From Lachnospiraceae bacterium (GTDB lineage: Bacteria; Bacillota; Clostridia; Lachnospirales; Lachnospiraceae): a stretch of 37,951 bases of DNA. Shown here piece by piece: positions 32,579-37,951 of this stretch (its first letter is position 1; every line of letters begins with the position of its first letter). The notes beneath the pieces are model-generated. The model worked only from the letters and a program-made list of their open reading frames with translations, made no database searches and had not been told where the DNA came from. Location of the stretch: contig JAILKC010000018.1 in assembly GCA_024694055.1 (NCBI GenBank), positions 1 through 37,951 of the forward strand, in the 5' to 3' direction. The translations under genes were made by a program, and so were the position numbers.

Positions 32579-33298
32579 CTACTTCTTTCCTTTCAGTCTG
32601 TCGATCGCTTCTGCAGCCGCCATCTGTTCAGCCGCCTTTTTCGTTCTGCCTTTTCCTGCGCCTATCACCTTTCCGTCCAATACAGCTTCCGCCATAAATA
32701 CCTTGGCATGATCCGGTCCTTCTTCTCCTGCCATTCTGTATTCAAATGTGTCAAAAGGTGACGACTGGATAATCTCCTGAAGCAGAGTCTTGCTGTCTTT
32801 GAAGATTTCATTTCCATTCAGATCATCAAGCACATGCTCAAATATGACGGTCTTGGCATGTTCTATGCCTCCGTCTAAATACACGGCACCGATCAGAGCT
32901 TCCATCACATCCGATATGATTGAATCTCTCTCTCGTCCACCGGTATTCTCCTCACCCTTACCAAGCAGTATGAACTGCTCCAGCCCGAGATCTCTGGCAC
33001 ATCTTGCCAGTGCCGGTTCACATACCATCGATGCCCTCAGTTTGGTAAGCTTACCTTCCGGCATATCCGGATTCCTGTGAAAAAGATAATCACTTGAGAT
33101 CATCTCAAGTACTGCATCTCCCAAGAACTCAAGCCTTTCATAATCCTTATGTCTGCCATTTATATTTTTGGAGCCATTGTGTTCATTGGCAAATGAGCTG
33201 TGAGTCAGGGCCGTTATAAGGAGATCCTTATTCTTAAATTCATAACCTATCTTTTTTTCCAGTATTGAATTGTCTTTATGGAAAGATATGATCTCCAT
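32579..33298 (-). CDS. rnc: ribonuclease III
   Basis: Double-strand-specific endoribonuclease for rRNA and mRNA processing. The 239-residue protein has the catalytic box ERLEFLGDAVLE at 54-65, a second acidic cluster SDVMEALIGAVYLD, and a C-terminal dsRBD starting near residue 165 and ending AAAEAIDRLKGKK. ATG at 33298 is chosen; a TTG at 33307 adds three residues but is only 3 bases from GGAG, whereas the ATG is 12 bases away, so the start is not certain. It follows acpP with a terminator in between and precedes smc by 9 bases. Confidence 0.96.
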   Translation of the reverse strand: MEIISFHKDNSILEKKIGYEFKNKDLLITALTHSSFANEHNGSKNINGRHKDYERLEFLGDAVLEMISSDYLFHRNPDMPEGKLTKLRASMVCEPALARCARDLGLEQFILLGKGEENTGGRERDSIISDVMEALIGAVYLDGGIEHAKTVIFEHVLDDLNGNEIFKDSKTLLQEIIQSSPFDTFEYRMAGEEGPDHAKVFMAEAVLDGKVIGAGKGRTKKAAEQMAAAEAIDRLKGKK

Positions 33299-33324
33299 CT
33301 TTGACAATCACTCCTTTACATGCC

Positions 33325-33349
33325 AAAAAGCCCTGTAACGGGGCTTTTT
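33325..33349. terminator. bidirectional intrinsic terminator between acpP and rnc
   Basis: AAAAAGCCC, a 7-base loop and GGGCTTTTT: a perfect 9-bp stem with A/T tails usable on either strand. It lies 43 bases after the acpP stop and 26 bases before the rnc start, so it would reduce rnc-smc-ftsY transcription relative to plsX-acpP. Confidence 0.85.
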
Positions 33350-33392
33350 GATTAAGAAAAGTCGCAAAATGCAACTAAAGTGACATCTGCAC

Positions 33393-33623
33393 TCAGTCTA
33401 CCGCCTTCTTGATAAGCTCGACTGCTTCGCCTACGGTAGTGATATTCTCAGCCTTCTCAGGTGGGATCTCTATGTCGAATTCTTCCTCAAGTCCCATGAT
33501 GATCTGAAAAACATCCAGCGAATCCGCGCCAAGATCATCCATGAAAGTAGTCTCCATGGTGATCTCCTCCGGATCAACGCTTAAAACCTCTGCTATTACT
33601 TTCTTAAGCTTTTCTAATTCCAT
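33393..33623 (-). CDS. acpP: acyl carrier protein
   Basis: Carrier of growing fatty-acyl chains; its phosphopantetheine attaches to S35 in the motif [11 protein letters not shown]. The 76-residue acidic protein has normal length and the [18 protein letters not shown] helix IV region. AGGAGG overlaps the plsX stop (TAG) and lies 5 bases before the ATG, so it is tightly coupled to plsX. A terminator follows after 43 bases. Confidence 0.98.
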   Translation of the reverse strand: MELEKLKKVIAEVLSVDPEEITMETTFMDDLGADSLDVFQIIMGLEEEFDIEIPPEKAENITTVGEAVELIKKAVD

Positions 33624-33632
33624 AATATCCTC

Positions 33633-34652
33633 CTAGTCAGCTATTACTCGCTTTATCTTATCGCTTATATTCTGTTCCTTGAACTGTACACACTGAATAA
33701 GTGTATTCTTAATCTCCTTTGAAGTACTGCTTCCGTGTGTCTTGACTACCAATCCGTTAAGTCCAAGCATCGGTGCTCCGCCATATTCGGATGCATCAAA
33801 CTTCTTAAGCGTGCTCTTAAGTGCCGGCTTAAGAAGCAACGCACCTATCTTGCTGCGAAGGTCGGAAAACATGCTCTCTTTCATCTTGGACAGCAAAACC
33901 TTGCCGGTCCCTTCTATGAGTTTAATGATCACATTGCCCACGAAGGCATCGCATACTATAACATCCGCACCGCCTTCAGGGATCTCTCTGGCTTCTATAC
34001 TGCCGATAAAATTGATATCCGGGCATGCCTTGAGCAAAGGAAATGTCTCCTTGACCAGTGCATTGCCCTTCTCCTCTTCAGCGCCGATATTGACTATGGC
34101 TACACGCGGATTCTTCATCCCCATGATACTCTCCATATAGATCGATCCCATCTTGGCGAACTGCACAAGCATCGATGGTCTCGCATCCACATTGGCTCCG
34201 CAATCCACTATAAGAGCGACTCCGTCCTTGGTCGGGATAAGCGGTGCAAGCGGTGATCTCTCAACCCCCTTGATACGTCCCACGATCACCTGTCCGCCCA
34301 CAAGAGTAGCTCCGGTGGAGCCGGCCGATACATAAGCGTCACACTGTCCTTCCTTGACCATATTCATAGCCTTCACTATGGACGAATCCTTCTTCTTGCG
34401 GATAGCCATAACAGGGGCTTCGGCATTCTCTATTACTTCGGAAGCATCGACTACGATAATTCTCTTGGAATCATAGGATACACCACCCGTAACGGTCGCA
34501 TCAGAAAGTGCAGTGCGAACTTCTGCCTCTCTTCCCACAAGATACACCTGCAGTCTGTCGCATTCATTGATCGCCTGTATTGCGCCTCCCACATTGCATG
34601 CAGGGGCATTGTCTCCGCCCATGGCATCAAGCGCCACTTTGGTATATTCCAT
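33633..34652 (-). CDS. plsX: phosphate acyltransferase PlsX
   Basis: Converts acyl-ACP to acyl-phosphate, the donor used by PlsY (2487-3179). The 339-residue protein begins with the family hallmark KVALDAMGGDNAP and contains VSAGSTGATLVGG, GVERSPLAP and VCDAFVGNVIIKLIEG. The start at 34652 follows GAGG with 6 bases of spacing; the open frame to 34709 enters the tRNA and is rejected. It is 52 bases downstream of the tRNA-Gly gene with no terminator between, and acpP follows after 9 bases. rpmF, its common upstream neighbour, is 2.7 kb away. Confidence 0.97.
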   Translation of the reverse strand: MEYTKVALDAMGGDNAPACNVGGAIQAINECDRLQVYLVGREAEVRTALSDATVTGGVSYDSKRIIVVDASEVIENAEAPVMAIRKKKDSSIVKAMNMVKEGQCDAYVSAGSTGATLVGGQVIVGRIKGVERSPLAPLIPTKDGVALIVDCGANVDARPSMLVQFAKMGSIYMESIMGMKNPRVAIVNIGAEEEKGNALVKETFPLLKACPDINFIGSIEAREIPEGGADVIVCDAFVGNVIIKLIEGTGKVLLSKMKESMFSDLRSKIGALLLKPALKSTLKKFDASEYGGAPMLGLNGLVVKTHGSSTSKEIKNTLIQCVQFKEQNISDKIKRVIAD

Positions 34653-34704
34653 AATCGTCCTCTCATGATATCGGAGCATATCTTGAAGATAGGCTCTTAA
34701 GTAA

Positions 34705-34775
34705 AGCAAGCGACGGGAGTCGAACCCGCCTTTTCAGCTTGGGAAGCTAACGTTCTACCGATGAACCACGCCTGC
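34705..34775 (-). tRNA. tRNA-Gly (anticodon CCC)
   Basis: A 71-base cloverleaf on the minus strand. The acceptor arms GCAGGCG and CGCTTGC form 7 pairs including one G-U. The D arm is GTTC/GAAC with a 7-base loop, the anticodon stem TTAGC/GCTGA encloses loop TTCCCAA, and the T arm is CGGGT-TTCGACTC-type with CCGTC (GGGTTCGACTCCC core). The anticodon is CCC. The 3' CCA is not encoded. plsX starts 52 bases downstream and no terminator is visible, so the two may share a transcript. Confidence 0.95.
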
Positions 34776-34810
34776 AGGCAAAAACGCCATGTCCCTAGAG
34801 TGACTGAATT

Positions 34811-34843
34811 ATTGTACCATAAATAAATTATATATGGTACAAT
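34811..34843. promoter_or_regulatory. mirror-image extended -10 element between tRNA-Gly and proA
   Basis: Perfect 11-base arms ATTGTACCATA (34811-34821) and TATGGTACAAT (34833-34843) with an AT-rich 11-base centre. Each arm reads TGGTACAAT outward, an extended -10, so the left arm can start the tRNA/plsX transcript and the right arm proA, with leaders of nearly equal length (about 30 bases). No good -35 box is present at 17 bases for either. It could equally be an operator. Confidence 0.6.
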
Positions 34844-34879
34844 CAATTAAGATTTTTTTGTATTTGAGACGGAGGACAT

Positions 34880-36157
34880 ATGAGTATACACGAAGATGCC
34901 AGGAAAATGAAGCTTGTGGCGCCGTATCTGGCTGCTTCCGCTTCGGAAGCACGTGACAGAGCACTCTCCCTTATCGGAGTCAGCTTAAGCGCCCATGCCA
35001 AAGACATATATACTGCCAATAACATCGATATGGCCAAGGCCGAGGATGCCGGAATATCAAGTTCCGTCCTAAAGAGGCTTAAGTTTGATGAGCACAAGCT
35101 TGCTTCCGTCCTCGACGGGCTAAGGATGCTCCGTGATCTTCCCGATCCGCTCGGACACATTACTTTACACAGGCAGTTGGATGAAGGGCTGGTACTTACA
35201 CGACTTACCTGTCCCATCGGTGTGATCGGAGTTATATTTGAAGCCAGACCCGATGCAATGATCCAGATTGCATCATTATGTATTAAAAGCGGTAACTGCG
35301 CCATATTAAAAGGCGGTAAAGAGACCACTCACACCAACGAAGTAGTCTTCAATCTGATAAAAGATGCCGCAAAAGAAGCCGGTCTCCCGGAAGGTTGTCT
35401 TTTACAGGCGACATCACACAGTGAGATCGATGAGCTGCTTGAATGTCACGAAGATGTTGACCTTATCATTCCCAGAGGTTCCAATGCTTTTGTCAGATAT
35501 ATCATGGATCACACCAAGATACCCGTTATGGGACATTCTGACGGAATTTGTCATATATTCGTAGATGAGTCTGCAGATCAGGATATGGCGCTTAAGATAA
35601 TCGCCGATGCCAAGACGCAATACACAGCGGCCTGCAATGCCGTCGAGACTCTCCTTATACACAGGAATATAGCCAAAGAATTTCTTCCAAAGCTTTATAA
35701 GCATCTCTCGGACAACGGAGTAACTCTTAAGGGCGATTTCCAGACAAGAGGTATCATTCCCGTCGAGGCCATCGGCAAAGAAGGCTGTATTGAGTATCTT
35801 GATCTTATCGCGTCGGTCAAAGTCGTAGATGATATCAACGAGGCAATAGATCATATCAATCGTTTCGGTTCACATCATACCGACTCGATCATTACTTCGG
35901 ATTCCGAATCAGTCAGAGTGTTCAATCAGTTAGTTGATTCGGCGGGTGTATACCACAACTGCTCTACCCGCTTCTCTGATGGCTTCAGATACGGATTCGG
36001 CGCAGAAGTCGGCATCAGCACCAGCAAGATACACGCCCGCGGTCCTGTCGGCCTGGAGGGATTGCTCACATATAAATATACTCTTGAAGGGTCAGGCCAG
36101 ATCGTAGGTGATTACGCCGACGGGAAAAAGAGTTTCAACTTCAAGGACCTTGATTGA
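34880..36157 (+). CDS. proA: gamma-glutamyl phosphate reductase
   Basis: Second step of proline synthesis: NADPH reduction of glutamyl-5-phosphate to the semialdehyde. The 425-residue aldehyde-dehydrogenase-fold protein has the catalytic C252 in YTAACNAVETLL, the cofactor region CPIGVIGVIFEARPD at 111-125, and the C-terminal family signature STRFSDGFRYGFGAEVGIST. GGAGG precedes the ATG by 4 bases. It is the only plus-strand gene here; proB, its usual partner, is not in the window. A strong terminator follows 8 bases after its stop. Confidence 0.97.
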   Translation: MSIHEDARKMKLVAPYLAASASEARDRALSLIGVSLSAHAKDIYTANNIDMAKAEDAGISSSVLKRLKFDEHKLASVLDGLRMLRDLPDPLGHITLHRQLDEGLVLTRLTCPIGVIGVIFEARPDAMIQIASLCIKSGNCAILKGGKETTHTNEVVFNLIKDAAKEAGLPEGCLLQATSHSEIDELLECHEDVDLIIPRGSNAFVRYIMDHTKIPVMGHSDGICHIFVDESADQDMALKIIADAKTQYTAACNAVETLLIHRNIAKEFLPKLYKHLSDNGVTLKGDFQTRGIIPVEAIGKEGCIEYLDLIASVKVVDDINEAIDHINRFGSHHTDSIITSDSESVRVFNQLVDSAGVYHNCSTRFSDGFRYGFGAEVGISTSKIHARGPVGLEGLLTYKYTLEGSGQIVGDYADGKKSFNFKDLD

Positions 36158-36165
36158 CATCCTAC

Positions 36166-36194
36166 AAAAAGAGGAAGCATCGCTTCCTCTTTTA
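36166..36194. terminator. bidirectional terminator between convergent proA and aldo/keto reductase
   Basis: AAAAGAGGAAGC (36167-36178), a 3-base loop, and GCTTCCTCTTTT (36182-36193): a perfect 12-bp stem with A/T tails on both strands. It closes proA on the plus strand and can also stop minus-strand transcription coming from the reductase. Confidence 0.93.
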
Positions 36195-36208
36195 ATTTGC
36201 AGCAAAAT

Positions 36209-36223
36209 CCGTGAATATCACGG
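36209..36223 (-). terminator. small hairpin over the aldo/keto reductase stop
   Basis: On the minus strand CCGTGA-TAT-TCACGG followed by ATTTT. The stem includes the reductase stop codon. It is short, and the stronger terminator at 36166-36194 lies just beyond, so it probably only assists. Confidence 0.35.
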
Positions 36224-37144
36224 CAGGAACTTACCTGCTGAAAGATAGAGTTCATACCAATCGTGATGCGACAGTTTTACATCCGATGCAGCACATATAT
36301 CTTTGATATGATCCGGATTCATTGAACCGATTATAGCCTGCATGTGAGCAGGATGTCGAAGTATCCATGCAATGGCTATGGCGGACTTCGATACACCCTC
36401 GCGGTGTGCAAGTTCTCCCAATACCCTGTTAAGATCCGGGAAGTCAGGGTTATCTATAAATGTACCGCCGAACATACCGATCTGCAAAGGCGACCACGCC
36501 TGTATTGTAATATCATTTAACCTGCAATAATCAAGAGCATTGCCATCTCTGTTAACAGAGAGATCCGTAGTCTTATTATTCATATACAGTGCCTGATCAA
36601 TAAGCTGTGATTGCTCAAGCGACAGCTGGACCTGATTGATCACAAGAGGCTGGCTCACATATTTCTTCAGTAATTCTATCTGCATGGGCACAAGATTGCT
36701 CACACCAAAATATCTTACCTTCCCCGCTTTTTCCAATTCATCAAAAGCTTCCGCCACTTCCTCGGGATCATAGAGCACGTCCGGTCTGTGCAAAAGCAGC
36801 GTATCAAGATACTCTGTATTAAGCCTTTTTAAACTGCCATCGACACTATGGATGATGTTTTCTTTGGTCCAGTCAAATTCATTACGTTCAAAACAAAGCC
36901 CGCACTTACTTTGAATGACTATATCCTCTCTGGCGATTCCGGTAAGCGGAAAAGCTTCGGCAAATCTTGTCTCCGCCTCACCGTTGCCGTAACAGGTCGC
37001 ATGATCAAAAAAATTGATACCTGATTCATACGCCGTCTTTATGACTTTCGCAGCATCCTGCGTGGACAGATCGGGCATTCTCATGCATCCCTGAATGATC
37101 GCAGATACATTTTGCGGCCCGTTAACTATATTGATATTCTTCAT
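36218..37144 (-). CDS. aldo/keto reductase (YdhF-like)
   Basis: A 308-residue NAD(P)H-dependent oxidoreductase of the aldo/keto reductase superfamily, close in pattern to E. coli YdhF-type proteins. The catalytic tetrad is visible: D47 (FFDHATCYG), Y52, K80 (VIQSKCG) and H119 (LLLHRPD). The (beta/alpha)8 pattern continues with VRYFGVSN, INQVQLSLEQ and IQAWSPL. AGGAGG lies 8 bases before the ATG at 37144, ruling out the longer start at 37165. The substrate is unknown. It is a single-gene unit between rpmF and convergent proA, in the space where plsX normally follows rpmF. Confidence 0.92.
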   Translation of the reverse strand: MKNINIVNGPQNVSAIIQGCMRMPDLSTQDAAKVIKTAYESGINFFDHATCYGNGEAETRFAEAFPLTGIAREDIVIQSKCGLCFERNEFDWTKENIIHSVDGSLKRLNTEYLDTLLLHRPDVLYDPEEVAEAFDELEKAGKVRYFGVSNLVPMQIELLKKYVSQPLVINQVQLSLEQSQLIDQALYMNNKTTDLSVNRDGNALDYCRLNDITIQAWSPLQIGMFGGTFIDNPDFPDLNRVLGELAHREGVSKSAIAIAWILRHPAHMQAIIGSMNPDHIKDICAASDVKLSHHDWYELYLSAGKFLP

Positions 37145-37199
37145 CCGTATAACCTCCTGATACATATATCCTCATACATTGTCATCAACAACACGATAA

Positions 37200-37217
37200 T
37201 ATGCCATTTATGCCATA
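37200..37217. repeat. tandem 9-bp repeat upstream of the aldo/keto reductase
   Basis: TATGCCAT occurs at 37200-37207 and 37209-37216, a 9-base period, 56-73 bases before the reductase ATG. It lies in the 193-base gap between rpmF and the reductase, where I see no convincing -35/-10 pair. It may be a regulator site or chance. Confidence 0.4.
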
Positions 37218-37274
37218 CTCTCTACTTATTATTTGTCATACCATGCGGCAATTTTTTACAAGAAAAAACACATA

Positions 37275-37302
37275 TAAAAAGACCATCGGAAAGATGGTCT
37301 TA
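37275..37302 (-). terminator. intrinsic terminator after rpmF
   Basis: On the minus strand AAGACCATC, a 5-base loop and GATGGTCTT followed by TTTTA-type tail. A 9-bp perfect stem 36 bases after the rpmF stop. Confidence 0.88.
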
Positions 37303-37337
37303 AATACTCACAATTATCTGACAGCAATCGCTGCAAC

Positions 37338-37517
37338 TCAATCAACTGTGATGATCTCTTTTTTATTGTAAGAGCCACATGCCTTGCATACTCTGTGGGG
37401 TACCATAAGAGCACCGCACTTGCTGCACTTAACAAGAGTGGGAGCTGACATCTTCCAATTAGCTCTTCTCTTATCTCTTCTTCCCTTTGAAGATTTATTC
37501 TTAGGACAGATTGACAT
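37338..37517 (-). CDS. rpmF: 50S ribosomal protein L32
   Basis: The 59-residue zinc-ribbon form of L32. It begins with the typical MSICPKNKSSKGRRDKRRANWK, and the four cysteines are in CSKCG and CKACG. The zinc form contrasts with the cysteine-free paralogue some bacteria make under zinc limitation. AGGAGG lies 8 bases before the ATG at 37517; the frame open to 37568 overlaps the leader. It has its own near-consensus promoter and terminator, so it is a single-gene unit. plsX, the usual next gene, is 2.7 kb downstream. Confidence 0.97.
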   Translation of the reverse strand: MSICPKNKSSKGRRDKRRANWKMSAPTLVKCSKCGALMVPHRVCKACGSYNKKEIITVD

Positions 37518-37576
37518 ATCTACACCTCCTCTTAGAGTTAATAACCATACATACCGTGTTTTAAGCACGCCTATGT

Positions 37577-37606
37577 ATTATATGTTGCTTTGACCCTGCT
37601 TGTCAA
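37577..37606 (-). promoter_or_regulatory. consensus sigma-A promoter of rpmF
   Basis: On the minus strand TTGACA (37606-37601), an 18-base spacer and TATAAT (37582-37577): both hexamers perfect, as expected for a ribosomal protein gene. Leader about 53 bases with a small CGTG/CACG hairpin. Confidence 0.88.
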
Positions 37607-37705
37607 CAGTTTTATACACAAATCTGGCGGAAATCTCTCTCACTCTTTCGCATATCTGATTTTACGGTATTATTCCGTGTGGTTTTGCTTCCGTTACGTT
37701 ACGAT

Positions 37706-37951
37706 CTATCTCACGATCAGGTTGCTGTCCAAATATCTGACAAGCATATCTTCCAATTCTGCATATATGATCGGCTTTGACAGATAATCCGTAAAGCCTT
37801 CATTTATATAATTCTCCCTGGCTCCTGCGATCGCATCGGCCGTGAGCGCGATTATCGGTATATCATCCGCCATGTGTCTTGATCTTATTATTTCAAGAGT
37901 CTGCGTACCGGACATACCGGGCATCATCTGATCGAGCAGAATGATATTATA
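37706..37951 (-). CDS. response-regulator receiver domain, C-terminal fragment (runs in from outside)
   Basis: The last 81 residues of a longer protein whose start lies beyond the window. The visible part is a receiver domain: phospho-acceptor Asp in NIILLDQMMPGMSG, the conserved Thr in PIIALTADAIAG, and the Lys in TDYLSKPI, followed by a short tail ending at the stop. As nothing follows the receiver domain, the protein is probably a hybrid sensor kinase with a C-terminal receiver domain. A stand-alone regulator is also possible. No terminator with a T-run was seen between its stop and the rpmF promoter. Confidence 0.85.
   Translation of the reverse strand, partial: YNIILLDQMMPGMSGTQTLEIIRSRHMADDIPIIALTADAIAGARENYINEGFTDYLSKPIIYAELEDMLVRYLDSNLIVR

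Noticed and set aside
33299-33307. TTG start for rnc at 33307
   Set aside because: It lies only 3 bases from GGAG and adds three non-conserved residues. Kept as an alternative, but the ATG at 33298 was used.
1-37951. CRISPR arrays, insertion sequences, prophage genes, defence clusters
   Set aside because: No regularly spaced repeats, transposase, integrase, phage structural or restriction/Cas-like genes were found on either strand.

Overview
The window reads as chromosome from a motile, plant-polysaccharide-using member of the Lachnospiraceae (Clostridia, Bacillota), plausibly a Butyrivibrio/Roseburia-like rumen or gut bacterium. The evidence is the Firmicutes-type gene order around ffh, smc and plsX, strong AGGAGG ribosome sites, moderate G+C, plant-glycan hydrolases (GH43, GH95), and a FliK-like protein in the slot occupied by ylqG in Bacillus subtilis. 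The genus is inference. Nearly everything lies on the minus strand; only proA is on the plus strand. Read along the minus strand the window runs from 37951 down to 1. No gap between genes exceeds 300 bases.

Layout in the direction of transcription. (a) 37951-37706: tail of a receiver-domain protein. (b) 37606-37275: rpmF with a near-consensus promoter and a terminator. (c) 37144-34653: an aldo/keto reductase, convergent proA (+), a shared bidirectional terminator, and a divergent promoter region serving proA and a tRNA-Gly(CCC). (d) 34652-28014: plsX-acpP-rnc-smc-ftsY, with a terminator between acpP and rnc. (e) 27999-19886: a cargo block of ilvA, GH95, GH43, an untracked 26-codon small ORF, yitT-family gene, larC and an unrecognised gene with a motility-type promoter candidate. 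(f) 19719-10716: ylxM-ffh-rpsP-khpA-rimM-trmD, rplS with its own promoter, leader and terminator, then lepB-rbgA-lepB-rnhB-fliK-like-yraN. (g) 10605-7367: an OmpR-type response regulator and a large sensor kinase. (h) 7317-1: prs-radical SAM/DUF512-der-plsY-gpsA-MoxR ATPase-VWA protein (truncated by the window edge).

How the genes work together. Blocks d and f are the phospholipid (plsX, acpP, plsY, gpsA), chromosome (smc), RNA-processing (rnc, rnhB), protein-export (ftsY, ffh, ylxM, two lepB) and ribosome (rpsP, rplS, rpmF, rimM, trmD, rbgA, der) core. In many Clostridia rpmF-plsX and ftsY-ylxM-ffh are adjacent; here each junction has been opened by unrelated metabolic genes. Block e has intracellular hydrolases without signal peptides, suggesting use of imported oligosaccharides, although no transporter is present in the window.

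No CRISPR array, insertion sequence, prophage or recognisable defence system was seen. The most interesting signals are small: the coupled 26-codon ORF, the mirror-image promoter element upstream of proA/tRNA-Gly, the motility-sigma promoter candidate on a palindrome, and a pair of tandem hairpins filling the fliK-like/yraN gap. All functional names rest on motif and family recognition by eye, not on database searches.
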